Source of the DNA: JAPUDQ01 sp049644865
GTDB taxonomy: Bacteria; Patescibacteriota; Saccharimonadia; Saccharimonadales; Saccharimonadaceae
Reading direction: 5' to 3'
Assembly: GCA_049644865.1 (NCBI GenBank)
Contig: JBARSV010000024.1
Span: 1-33,982 of the forward strand
Length of the DNA: 33,982 nt
Of the stretch, positions 8,064 to 15,470 are shown piece after piece (within the stretch, counting starts at the first letter, position 1; every line of letters starts with the position of its first letter). The position numbers were made by a program, and so were the translations under genes. The notes beneath the pieces were generated by a model that saw only the letters and a list, made by a program, of their open reading frames with translations, was not told the origin of the DNA and ran no database searches.

Positions 8064-8100
8064 AGTATACCTCTTCTTGCCATGGCAACAAATAGTCAAC
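8064..8100 (-). promoter_or_regulatory. Promoter and autoregulatory operator of the PaaX-like gene
   Basis: Minus strand: TTGTTG (8086-8091), 16-nt spacer, TATACT (8064-8069). The perfect 12-bp palindrome TTGCCATGGCAA (8077-8088) overlaps the -35 box and spacer. The arm GTTGACTATTT (8100-8090) extends it and matches the site at 7355-7375. Confidence 0.7.
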
Positions 8101-8187
8101 AAGTTTTAAGGGGTAGTAAATTTTTGGGCGAGGTGATCGAGTATCTTTGACAAGAAGCTGCCAGGGGTGATAGAAGACGTCAATCAA

Positions 8188-9105
8188 TCAAAGCTCATGA
8201 TAGCAAGATGCATACGAACGGAATATCTGATCGATCGATGTCCGTAGCGGTTCTTGCCGCTCGAGAGCAAAATCGATGATCCGGCCATAGGTCTCTTCAT
8301 CGATCCTCAGCAGTGTCGTCGTGACCGCACTACTGCCATGACCATTGACGACGGTGATATGGCCAAATTTTTCCGCCTCTTCGCGCTCGAGTTCGCTGAC
8401 GCGTCCCTCGCGGTGCAGGTCGATCAACCGAAAATGAAAACTCGACCGTGTCTTGATATCGAGATTAATTGAGTGACCCTCGTCATCAGTCACCACCATA
8501 TCGACACCCATCGCGTCTTCACGCCGACTGGTCATGCGTGCCTGATATCCCAGACGAAGCGCACCTCTGTAAACGGAGATCTCCCGGGATAAACCATGGG
8601 TAATCGCCTGCCACTGTTCATTGGTCAGACACGGTACGTTGACGTGCTTGCAAAATCGGTCCATCAGCCGCTTGGCCTCGTCGTTGAACGTCGCGTAATC
8701 CGCCTCGTCGAGCGCCAGTACGGTCGACACGTAGGTATCGTTGAAGTCGATCAGCTCAAATAGCCGCGCCTCACGGTTATGGAAACCGCCGGGGTGTTTG
8801 TCCATCGAACGCTGCGCATCGACGGCTCGCGGTGCTTGCAGCACCAGAGCTGCCAACCAGTCCGCCGAGTCACCGCTGCTACCAGCCCGTGCTCGCAGGC
8901 TGTCAATCATACCGTCAAACGCATGGGCATCATGATGCCGCCACAATCGCCCCCGGCCAATCCCCTGCTGGTCAATCACCGCATGCGCGCGGCTATAGAC
9001 CGACTCCTTGCCCGACACATCATCCCGCGAGGGATAAACCCTCGGAGGTGTTATTGTATTCTGGGCGTTTTTTTGTGGTCGAAATCGCCGCCAGATTGGT
9101 TTCAT
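8188..9105 (-). CDS. Hypothetical protein with a possible PD-(D/E)xK-like nuclease core
   Basis: 305 aa. Basic N-terminus, soluble. The segment GVDMVVTDDEGHSINLDIKTRSSF (about 198-221) looks like the D ... (D/E)-x-K catalytic hairpin of the PD-(D/E)xK fold (first Asp in GVD, then DIK), preceded by a helix ending in SRREDA. The rest is helical and not recognised. Last gene of the run that starts at 12201, but a TAGAAT box (9112-9117) ends 6 nt before its ATG, so it can also have its own leaderless transcript. Nuclease activity is a guess from one motif. Confidence 0.55.
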   Translation of the reverse strand: MKPIWRRFRPQKNAQNTITPPRVYPSRDDVSGKESVYSRAHAVIDQQGIGRGRLWRHHDAHAFDGMIDSLRARAGSSGDSADWLAALVLQAPRAVDAQRSMDKHPGGFHNREARLFELIDFNDTYVSTVLALDEADYATFNDEAKRLMDRFCKHVNVPCLTNEQWQAITHGLSREISVYRGALRLGYQARMTSRREDAMGVDMVVTDDEGHSINLDIKTRSSFHFRLIDLHREGRVSELEREEAEKFGHITVVNGHGSSAVTTTLLRIDEETYGRIIDFALERQEPLRTSIDQIFRSYASCYHEL

Positions 9106-9114
9106 CTTTCTATT

Positions 9115-9483
9115 CTACAACGCGCTGACGCTAATTGGACGTTTGACATGATCGACATCGTTCATCCACGCGGTTTGAAGCGTTGCTCGATAGCGCGCGT
9201 ACTCGCCGCGTTGCTCGACAATTTCAGCAGTGCCGTCGCCGTAGACGACAATTTCTTCCCCTTCGTCCGAGGATGCGCGGTAGAGACATATCGCCACGCG
9301 CGGATCACGAGCGATAGCCAGCGAGTGCACCGCGTCGAGCCGTGAATCCCACTCAAATACTTTACCATCGCGCTGTTGTATCACCACTGGCACGGCCCAC
9401 GGTCGGCCATCGTCACATGTCACCGCGACGATCATATGCGTCTGGCCCTCGAGAAATACAGCGGCTTTTTGTTCTGGGGTCAT
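9115..9483 (-). CDS. Pyridoxamine 5'-phosphate oxidase-like FMN-binding split-barrel protein
   Basis: 122 aa, the full length of a single split barrel. Strand pattern MIVAVTCDDGRPWAVPVVI, then FEWDSRLDAVHSLAIARDPRVAICLY and a closing GDGTAEIVE, typical of the PNPOx-like family that binds FMN or F420. The S-R-L-D-A-V-H-S-L-A segment corresponds to the usual cofactor phosphate-contacting T/S-R-K-x-x-N-L region. The ATG overlaps the stop of the upstream gene (ATGA), so it is translationally coupled to the PEP-synthase-like genes. Substrate unknown. Confidence 0.75.
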   Translation of the reverse strand: MTPEQKAAVFLEGQTHMIVAVTCDDGRPWAVPVVIQQRDGKVFEWDSRLDAVHSLAIARDPRVAICLYRASSDEGEEIVVYGDGTAEIVEQRGEYARYRATLQTAWMNDVDHVKRPISVSAL

Positions 9484-10574
9484 AGTTTTACTACAGTCCC
9501 CTTGTCGGCATCAACTAGTACTCGGTCTCCAGTCTTAAAACTCATCGTCGCATTACCCGTGCCGACAATACACGGCTTGCCAAGTTCCCTTGCCACAATC
9601 GCTGCGTGCGACAATATACCGCCGTTATCAGTCACAATGGCACAGGCTTTTTGCATGAGTGGTACAAAGTCTGGGGTTGTCACTGAACAAATCAGTACTG
9701 CATCGACCGGAAAGTCATCGTCTTGCCCGCCCGGTTCAATGATTCGTACCCTTCCCTCCGCTCTGCCCATGCACCCGATTTGACCAGAAATAACAGCGTC
9801 ATCGTTGCGGACAGGTCTAACCGCTACTGAAAGTCGTTCTCCCAAAGTCGGCGCATAGTCAACGAACCATAATCCAAACTCATCACACTCGGTCGTTTCA
9901 AAATAGCCTTTCAGGTAACCGTGTGCGAATGTTGCGCCAATCTTCTCTGATAGCACAGTTTGTTGGTCAGAACCAACCTGAAGATGAGTGATAATCTCCC
10001 GAATCTTCACTAGTGACTCATCGTCACGCGGTTCCATCTGCCATTTGGCGAAGTCATACCGAAATGTACATGGTCGGTGATCACCATCGTAAAACCCTTG
10101 CGTCAGCTGGCTATGACGCCCCCGAATAATCTCACCAAATATCGCTTCATCGCTTACGACAAATATTGTCGACCACAGCTGGTCATCAGAGTGAGCAATA
10201 TACTCCGCACGATACTGCGCAGGGTCGATCTGTTGCTCGCGGAACCATAGCTGTACTTCTTTTACGCTGCGGCCACGATTGCGTAATTTCGGCAACTTCT
10301 TATCGCGCGGGATCAGGCGAAGCGCGCAAAGCTCGTTGCCATGATGGGCAAGATACTTTTGGTGTTCAGGTGAATTCTCAGCGACATCCACCGCATCAAA
10401 TTGCACTGGTTTGTCAAATGGCAACCCGATCACATCATTGAGTACCCGTAACCGCTCGCGCTTTTCGTTATCTTCATCACGCAGTTCTGCCACATCTCCA
10501 TGGCCAATGTCCTCGAGCCACTCTGTTAGTGATTTCTGCGTCAAATATAACTTCCCCAGATCGTGTTTGGCCAT
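9480..10574 (-). CDS. PEP-synthase/rifampicin-phosphotransferase-like swivelling phosphohistidine subunit
   Basis: 364 aa. The C-terminal 80 residues are the PEP-utilising mobile domain with the catalytic histidine in GGILSHAAIVARELGKPCIVG and the closing GDRVLVDADKGTVVKL. The first 270 residues (LYLTQKSLTEWLEDIGHGD, GFYDGDHRPCTFRYDF) form a central domain that I cannot assign to a substrate. It lies 24 nt after the gene for the ATP-binding half (10599-11294), so the two together make one split phosphotransferase of the PEP synthase / Rph type. A TATAAT box (10598-10603) and an AGGAAG site 4 nt before the ATG give it an additional start of its own. Confidence 0.75.
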   Translation of the reverse strand: MAKHDLGKLYLTQKSLTEWLEDIGHGDVAELRDEDNEKRERLRVLNDVIGLPFDKPVQFDAVDVAENSPEHQKYLAHHGNELCALRLIPRDKKLPKLRNRGRSVKEVQLWFREQQIDPAQYRAEYIAHSDDQLWSTIFVVSDEAIFGEIIRGRHSQLTQGFYDGDHRPCTFRYDFAKWQMEPRDDESLVKIREIITHLQVGSDQQTVLSEKIGATFAHGYLKGYFETTECDEFGLWFVDYAPTLGERLSVAVRPVRNDDAVISGQIGCMGRAEGRVRIIEPGGQDDDFPVDAVLICSVTTPDFVPLMQKACAIVTDNGGILSHAAIVARELGKPCIVGTGNATMSFKTGDRVLVDADKGTVVKL

Positions 10575-10598
10575 AATTCTTCCTGCTTTCTGGGATTA

Positions 10599-11294
10599 TT
10601 ATAGCGTAGTAATCGGCCTTGCCTGTAGTAAATATAGTTCGTCATCATGGTACGCCCACTCAATATCAACCGGATAACCAAGAAATCGTTCGACTTGCCG
10701 TGTTAGTGTAGTGACCTCTGCGATTTCTGAGTCAGATAGTATCTGCTCACTACCAGCCAAATGCGGCTCGCCGCCCTCGATATAGGTATCTGGGGTAACA
10801 GCGCCGCTGACCAGTTGCTCGCCAAGCCCCGTAACAGCTTCGATAACAATCCGTTTCTCCCTAGTCACCGGATGGCACGAAAATGCTACGCCACTGACAC
10901 TGGGTCTGAGCATAGTCTGGATGATCACCGCCACGCCACCTGCTGACACACTATGCGCCTCGGCATACGCCTCAGCACGCGGAGTGTGTACTGACAGACG
11001 GCACGATTTCACCGCATCAAGCAGTTTTTCTCGAGGTACATTTAGTTTGGTTTCAAGCTGCCCCGCCCAGGCTGCCTGGGAACTATCCTCATTCATCGCA
11101 CTCGAACGTACAGCAACCGTATCAGAACCAAGCCGATCAAACCATATATAGAGCATGCTATCGGTCACAATTTCATCGGCAGTGATGACAAAGCCTCTTG
11201 GGACTTGAAAATGATCGCTGAGTCGCATCAGATTGGCCGCTTTGGACCCAACGGCCTCTACGTTCCTAGCATTAGTTAAGCTATAGAGAGCCAT
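10599..11294 (-). CDS. PEP/pyruvate-binding ATP-grasp subunit of a split PEP-synthase-like enzyme
   Basis: 231 aa. The N-terminal PPDK/PEP-synthase domain is complete in outline: GSKAANLMRL near the start, VAVRSSAMNEDSSQAAWAGQ, GVAVIIQTMLRPSVSGVAFS, the E-A-V-x-G-L-G-E-Q-L-V-S-G loop and the final DIEWAYHDDELYLLQARPIT. It is shorter than the usual 300 or so residues, mostly between the second and third motifs. It lacks the phosphohistidine domain, which the next gene supplies. Its start lies inside the end of the DHH gene (14-nt overlap). Confidence 0.78.
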   Translation of the reverse strand: MALYSLTNARNVEAVGSKAANLMRLSDHFQVPRGFVITADEIVTDSMLYIWFDRLGSDTVAVRSSAMNEDSSQAAWAGQLETKLNVPREKLLDAVKSCRLSVHTPRAEAYAEAHSVSAGGVAVIIQTMLRPSVSGVAFSCHPVTREKRIVIEAVTGLGEQLVSGAVTPDTYIEGGEPHLAGSEQILSDSEIAEVTTLTRQVERFLGYPVDIEWAYHDDELYLLQARPITTL

Positions 11295-12201
11295 GCCGTG
11301 TGATCGCTTGTTTAACGATCTCCTTGCGCAGCCACAGCCGCGAGGTGTGAGCCAGGCCGTCTATAAATTCCGTGTCGAGCAACTGCATCAAGAAGACTTC
11401 AAGGCGCTTATCATCAGCTATCAGATAATTTTTGCCCTCGGCGATACTAATCAGATTGACGAGCCATGGCCGATGATGCTGAGCGAGCGCCGCACTTAGC
11501 GCAGCGCGCTGTCCGAGCATGCGACTCGCGTCCCACAGTACCAGTTGACCGATAGTCATTTCGGCCGCAAATCCTGGTAATTGGAGGTACTTGGTATCAC
11601 GATTCATTGACGACACCGGGTCGCTGGTCACAGCCGTCTGGCAATCGGTGAAATACTGCTCAGCAAAAGTATCATCAAGTGTAGCAATACCCTGCAACGT
11701 ACGATAAGCGACGCGGTCGCGGTCATTGGTGACGTTGGCGTTAAAATTAAGCGTGTTATCGAGTATGCCACAGGCTAATAGTTTTACGGTTGTGATCGAC
11801 ATGGTCGCATCGTAGCCGACATGCTGCCAGCGCTCAAACACCTGCGTACAGGCTGCTCCGACGTGCTCAATTTGTAGCTTTGCACCGTGCTGCAACCAAA
11901 AGTCGGTATGACCCATGTGATGATCTATCACCTCGCGCACTTGCTCCGGTACCACGAAGCGCGCCACAAACTGCGGATCAGATATGTCGATCAGTACAAA
12001 TTGGTCAAACTGACCGACGTGGCAGCTCGTCTGGTATTCGTCTGGCCAGGTACGCATAGTGGGTGTAATGCTATCGTTAAGTGGACCAGGCAGCACCGCC
12101 ACCGCTTCCTCGCCCTGCCGACGAAGTAACTCCGCATAGGCGATACAGCCAGCATAGGCATCGACATCAGTAAACGCATAGCCGCAAGTAACAATTATCA
12201 T
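11281..12201 (-). CDS. DHH-family phosphoesterase-like protein
   Basis: 306 aa. The order of motifs fits the DHH superfamily: an opening D-V-D-A-Y-A-G segment (FTDVDAYAGCIAYAELL), LIDISDP (about 90), VIDHHMGH with the DHH signature (about 112-119), and a later GILDNTLNF. The first motif reads T-D-V-D instead of the usual H-x-D-x-D, so one metal ligand seems altered. Members of the family are manganese pyrophosphatases, nanoRNases and cyclic-dinucleotide phosphodiesterases; I cannot choose among them. First gene of the operon. TACACT (12208-12213) ends 6 nt before the ATG. Confidence 0.7.
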   Translation of the reverse strand: MIIVTCGYAFTDVDAYAGCIAYAELLRRQGEEAVAVLPGPLNDSITPTMRTWPDEYQTSCHVGQFDQFVLIDISDPQFVARFVVPEQVREVIDHHMGHTDFWLQHGAKLQIEHVGAACTQVFERWQHVGYDATMSITTVKLLACGILDNTLNFNANVTNDRDRVAYRTLQGIATLDDTFAEQYFTDCQTAVTSDPVSSMNRDTKYLQLPGFAAEMTIGQLVLWDASRMLGQRAALSAALAQHHRPWLVNLISIAEGKNYLIADDKRLEVFLMQLLDTEFIDGLAHTSRLWLRKEIVKQAITRHGSL

Positions 12202-12207
12202 GTTCGT

Positions 12208-12253
12208 AGTGTAGCAAGGGTGTGGTAATTCACGCCAGAGGTGGTATCATAAT
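12208..12253. promoter_or_regulatory. Divergent leaderless promoters for the DHH operon and the Sua5-like gene
   Basis: Minus strand: TACACT (12208-12213), 6 nt, ATG at 12201. Plus strand: CATAAT (12248-12253), 6 nt, ATG at 12260. Only 58 nt separate the two start codons, so the -35 regions must overlap. Confidence 0.6.
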
Positions 12254-12259
12254 CATCTG

Positions 12260-12847
12260 ATGGAACATGTTACTTCTTTACAAGACCCGGCTGTCGTAAC
12301 GGCACTGATGGCTGGTGGCGTGGCGGTGATCCCGACCGACACGGTCTATGGACTAGTGGCGCGGGCGGCTGATGAGCACGCCATCGCTAGTCTCTACGCC
12401 CTCAAATCACGCGCTCGCCAGCCCGGCACTATTGTGGCAGCGAATATCGAGCAGCTCCATGCGCTCGGGTTTTCGTACGCCACGCTGCACCACGCCGACA
12501 GTTACTGGCCCGCTGCGCTCAGTATTGTACTCGACGCTGGGGGGGTGGCGGATTATCTCAAATCAAGCTTGCCTGACCTCGCCGTACGCATACCCAACCA
12601 TCATGATTTACTCGAACTACTCCGCCGCACTGGCCCGCTCATGACAACCAGTGCCAACGCGCCGCGCCAGCCGACCGCTACAACCATCGAAGAAGCCATC
12701 GCCTATTTCGGCGACAGCGTCGACTGCTACGTCGATGCCGGCGTCATCGCCGATCACCAGCCATCAACCATCATCCGCCTCGACGACGGTCAGCTCACCG
12801 TACTGCGCCACGGCGCGGTCGATATTCGCTCGCTCAGATTTCCTTGA
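12260..12847 (+). CDS. tsaC: L-threonylcarbamoyladenylate synthase (Sua5/YrdC/YciO family)
   Basis: 195 aa, the length of the short TsaC form. Family signatures: GGVAVIPTDTVYGLVARA, the K-x-R of LKSRARQPG, LAVRIPNHHDLLELL, GPLMTTSANAP and STIIRLDDGQLTVLRHG. The enzyme makes threonylcarbamoyl-AMP from threonine, bicarbonate and ATP for the t6A37 modification of ANN-decoding tRNAs. YciO-type paralogues look similar, so the symbol is likely but not certain. Its 3' end overlaps the convergent GNAT gene by 14 bp. Leaderless start from CATAAT at 12248. Confidence 0.82.
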   Translation: MEHVTSLQDPAVVTALMAGGVAVIPTDTVYGLVARAADEHAIASLYALKSRARQPGTIVAANIEQLHALGFSYATLHHADSYWPAALSIVLDAGGVADYLKSSLPDLAVRIPNHHDLLELLRRTGPLMTTSANAPRQPTATTIEEAIAYFGDSVDCYVDAGVIADHQPSTIIRLDDGQLTVLRHGAVDIRSLRFP

Positions 12848-13358
12848 CCATTAGCATGGCCTCAACCGTCACCCGTTTGGTACCTCCCTGTTCGTCGGTT
12901 TCGTCCCAACTGGCCTGGTAGGTATCGTGGCCGAGTGCCTTGTGGTAGGCATAGCCGAGTGATTCGTAGAGTTTGCGGGCTGCTTGGTTGCCTGGCTCGA
13001 CACCAAGTGCCAGCTGGTGTCGGCCGCGGGCCCGCGCTGCGTCTTCGGCAGCCAGCATGAGCTGCCGTGCGATGCCCTGCAAACGCGCCCGCTCGTTGAC
13101 CTGCAATTTCGTCACCATGGCAGCTTGTGGTACGCTACGGCGCACCTCAGACTCTTCAGCTGGTGCCAACCACAGGCTGACTCGCCCGATGTAGTTGTCG
13201 ATATAGCCCCCCGCATCACGCCGGGCCGCCAGCAGCACGATCTCATCACGGCTCATCATATCGGTCAATTTCTTCACATACGCCGGGTCCATGGCTGTCT
13301 GCCGTGCCACAATCGGCACCATCATCGCTGGTATTACCTCAACTTTGATCTCGTCCAT
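12834..13358 (-). CDS. GNAT-family N-acetyltransferase
   Basis: 174 aa. The acetyl-CoA-binding core is clear: LQVNERARLQGIARQLMLAAED (R/Q-x-x-G-x-G/A loop as RLQGIA) followed by the helix and GNQAARKLYESLGYAY motif B. Substrate unknown. The start has a strong GGAGGT site 4 nt before the ATG, and a TACAAT box lies at 13389-13394, giving a leader of about 25 nt. This contrasts with the leaderless neighbours. Convergent overlap of 14 bp with the Sua5-like gene. Confidence 0.82.
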   Translation of the reverse strand: MDEIKVEVIPAMMVPIVARQTAMDPAYVKKLTDMMSRDEIVLLAARRDAGGYIDNYIGRVSLWLAPAEESEVRRSVPQAAMVTKLQVNERARLQGIARQLMLAAEDAARARGRHQLALGVEPGNQAARKLYESLGYAYHKALGHDTYQASWDETDEQGGTKRVTVEAMLMVKEI

Positions 13359-13383
13359 AGTACCTCCGCCGTTAGACTACTGC

Positions 13384-13962
13384 TCAGTATTGTACCGCAC
13401 CGCCACGCAGCTTGTCACAATCGGTCTGAAACGATGAAAACGTATCATAGACGATCGTCTGCATACCGAGCGCTCGTGCGGGCTCACAGTAGCGAGCCTT
13501 GTCATCGACAAATAGGCATTCTTCTGGTTGACAGCCAAGTGCTTCCGCACACTTCAGGTACATCTGGGGATCGGGCTTGACCATGCCGACATCGCACGAC
13601 AGTATTATGATGTCAAATAATTTTCTATTCTCTGCGCCGATGAGTTCGTCCACACTATCGTGCGCCATGTTCGAGAGCATTGCTAGCTTATACTGTGGCG
13701 CCAGTGTGCGAACATAAGCTAGTAGGCGTTGATTTGGCGAATTTGTGCCAAATACCTGCCGTGTTTCATCTCGCGATAACCCCACTAGTGAGCCGACATA
13801 CTCTACGTATTCGTCAAACGATATCTCACCTTGGTTCACTTGGTCATCACGGCGCCACAATTCCTGCCAATCCGCCTCATCATGCACACGCTCTCTCAGT
13901 AGTTCGAGTAGTGTATCACTCGTGAGCACACCAAAACAATCAAAGATAATCGCTTTAATCAT
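13384..13962 (-). CDS. HAD-superfamily hydrolase (paralogue of 4799-5374)
   Basis: 192 aa. Motif I IFDCFGVL, motif II MLSNMA, motif III VGMVKPDPQMY, motif IV FVDDKARY. The Phe two residues after the nucleophile is the same as in the paralogue at 4799-5374, and the cap region is also similar in length. The ATG overlaps the RelE toxin stop by 4 nt (ATGA), so this metabolic-looking gene is cotranscribed and coupled with the toxin module, which may be chance operon fusion. Substrate unknown. Confidence 0.8.
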   Translation of the reverse strand: MIKAIIFDCFGVLTSDTLLELLRERVHDEADWQELWRRDDQVNQGEISFDEYVEYVGSLVGLSRDETRQVFGTNSPNQRLLAYVRTLAPQYKLAMLSNMAHDSVDELIGAENRKLFDIIILSCDVGMVKPDPQMYLKCAEALGCQPEECLFVDDKARYCEPARALGMQTIVYDTFSSFQTDCDKLRGGAVQY

Positions 13963-14216
13963 CGGTACACTTCCCGCCTATGCTGCACATGCAAGATGAC
14001 AATCATATCGCCCTCGACATCAAACAGTACACGATAATTACCAATACGAAAACGATACTGCGCATCAAATGGTTGCGTTAGCGGCTCGGCAAACACCAGA
14101 GGATCACGTTGCGCGAGGAAAAAGTTTAGTTTGTCATAAATCCGCTTTTGGAGCTGCGGTGGACATTTTTTAATGTCTTTGCTCGCCGTCTTCGCCAAGG
14201 CGATTCGCATAATCAC
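13959..14216 (-). CDS. RelE/ParE-family toxin
   Basis: 85 aa, typical length. Pattern IALAKTASKDIKKCPPQLQKRIYDKL, then YRFRIGNYRVLFDVEGDMIVILHVQHRREVYR, which is the RelE fold with the R-I-G-x-Y-R-V strand and the terminal H-R-x-x-V-Y. Family members cleave mRNA at the ribosome. Overlaps the upstream antitoxin gene by 4 nt and the downstream HAD gene by 4 nt. Confidence 0.85.
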   Translation of the reverse strand: MIMRIALAKTASKDIKKCPPQLQKRIYDKLNFFLAQRDPLVFAEPLTQPFDAQYRFRIGNYRVLFDVEGDMIVILHVQHRREVYR

Positions 14217-14464
14217 ATCTCCCCGAAGACATCTTCCATACTAAAGAGTTCGCCGCGCCTTGCTTCGGCGCGCGCCTGAGCAATTTTCTTTAGATACTGT
14301 GGATCACTCGCCGCTAGTAAGTCCTCGAGCTTATCTATATCGATAATCGCCCGCTCCGTCTTACCACGCCGCGTCACAATGACGATAGTGTCATCATTGA
14401 CCGCTTCGAGCACATCCGCAAGATTATTACGCAGATCACTAGTTGAAACTGTGTATGTACCCAT
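14213..14464 (-). CDS. Phd/YefM-family antitoxin
   Basis: 83 aa. N-terminal Phd/YefM DNA-binding fold (TVSTSDLRNNLADVLEAVNDDTIVIVTRRGKTERAIIDID) and an acidic C-terminal tail (SMEDVFGEM) that would wrap the toxin. Preceded by AAAGGAA about 9 nt before the ATG, so this transcript has a leader and Shine-Dalgarno. Expected to repress its own promoter through the repeated GTACG sites at 14480-14512. Confidence 0.85.
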   Translation of the reverse strand: MGTYTVSTSDLRNNLADVLEAVNDDTIVIVTRRGKTERAIIDIDKLEDLLAASDPQYLKKIAQARAEARRGELFSMEDVFGEM

Positions 14465-14479
14465 ACTATCTATTCCTTT

Positions 14480-14520
14480 CGTACGTTTTAATCGTACACT
14501 TTAAGCGTACGTTTTGTCAA
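14480..14520 (-). promoter_or_regulatory. Promoter and triple-repeat operator of the Phd/RelE module
   Basis: Minus strand: TTGACA (14515-14520), 18-nt spacer, TACGAT (14491-14496). Three GTACG cores follow at a 13-nt period (CGTACGCTTAAAG, TGTACGATTAAAA, CGTACG), covering the spacer, the -10 box and the start of the transcript. Confidence 0.65.
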
Positions 14521-14564
14521 GATAGCAAAATTACCCGTTGTTACAGATCAAAAGCTGACGGCTT

Positions 14565-14975
14565 TTAGTGGTGTAATGGCACATGCTCGACCGACACATT
14601 TCTTCGGGTGAATTTCTTGGCAAGATCCTGCAAATTTACCCCGTCAAATTCATACGAAAAGTTTTGTTCATTCGCTGTATGCGCGTAGACGATGCGATCG
14701 ATGTTTGCCCACCCAGCACAACTAAAACACATCAAACAGGGTTCATGACTGCCGTACATGGTACAGCCACTCAAATCTTTGGTCCCTAAATTTTGCGCCG
14801 CCGCGCGGATAGCCGCTATCTCGGCATGGGCAGAGGGGTCATTGTCTTCATACACGTGGTTATGTCCCTGACCAAGTATCTCGCCATCCTTCATGATCAC
14901 CGCGCCAAAATTGCGTGGTGGCAACTGTTTGTTACCTTCATCAATCGCAATCTGCAAAAAGTCTTGGTCAGTCAT
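14565..14975 (-). CDS. Zinc-dependent nucleoside/cytidine deaminase-like protein
   Basis: 136 aa. Zinc site H-A-E (SAHAEIAAIRAA) and P-C-L-M-C (SHEPCLMCFSCAGWANIDRIVY) with the catalytic Glu of HAE, in the order of the guanine deaminase / tRNA adenosine deaminase / dCMP deaminase superfamily. PPRNFGAVIMKDGEILGQGHN near residue 20 matches the guanine-deaminase-like branch best. Substrate not certain. ATG overlaps the stop of the HIT gene (ATGA). Confidence 0.82.
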   Translation of the reverse strand: MTDQDFLQIAIDEGNKQLPPRNFGAVIMKDGEILGQGHNHVYEDNDPSAHAEIAAIRAAAQNLGTKDLSGCTMYGSHEPCLMCFSCAGWANIDRIVYAHTANEQNFSYEFDGVNLQDLAKKFTRRNVSVEHVPLHH

Positions 14976-15448
14976 AGGCCTTCTTTATATGTATCCTCAG
15001 GAAACAAGTTTCTCACACCGCCCCTTGGGTTTTCCATGTCGCCCTCCCACCGCGGCATCAGATGGAGGTGGAGATGCGGCACACTTTGTCCAGCAATCGG
15101 GCCGTCATTGATTCCAAGGTTGAATGCATCAGGAGGGCTACTGTGCAGCGCAAGACTCGTCATGGCTTTTTGCTGCAAGACTCGCATATGATCATCCGAG
15201 CGCTCAGCCAACATTCGATACATACCAGTCAGATCAGATCGTCTTATAACACTCATTGCTTCGCGCGCAAACCGCATCATTTCGTCAATTTCATGCTCAT
15301 TTAGTTCCTCGAGTAGCGCTACATGTCGCCGCGGTACAATTCCAGCATGTCCAGGAGTCGCTGGGTACAAGTCCCATCGTGCCCTCCACAATTCTCCCTC
15401 AGCAAAGGTGTTGTCCTGCCCGTCACAAAATACGCAGTCAACGCTCAT
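14972..15448 (-). CDS. HIT-domain hydrolase
   Basis: 158 aa. The histidine triad is QSVPHLHLHLMPRW (about 128-141) with an N-terminal CVFCDGQ and the WDLYPATPGHAGIVPRRHVALLEEL substrate-side strand, as in HinT/Fhit-like nucleotide hydrolases and transferases. Coupled to the downstream deaminase gene. Its Shine-Dalgarno (GGGGAGAGG) is provided by the third copy of the polA-end repeat that forms the end of the upstream kinase gene. It could work in nucleotide salvage with the deaminase. Confidence 0.85.
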   Translation of the reverse strand: MSVDCVFCDGQDNTFAEGELWRARWDLYPATPGHAGIVPRRHVALLEELNEHEIDEMMRFAREAMSVIRRSDLTGMYRMLAERSDDHMRVLQQKAMTSLALHSSPPDAFNLGINDGPIAGQSVPHLHLHLMPRWEGDMENPRGGVRNLFPEDTYKEGL

Positions 15449-15470
15449 TTACACCTCTCCCCATTCGTGC
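15449..15470 (-). repeat. polA-3'-end repeat, copy 3
   Basis: The last 15 bases (GGGGAGAGGTGTAA with the preceding T, minus strand) are identical to the end of polA. Further upstream the shared GCACG and AA/AAT fit if 9 nt (three codons) were lost. It encodes the terminal W-G-E-V of the APH-like kinase. Confidence 0.6.
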
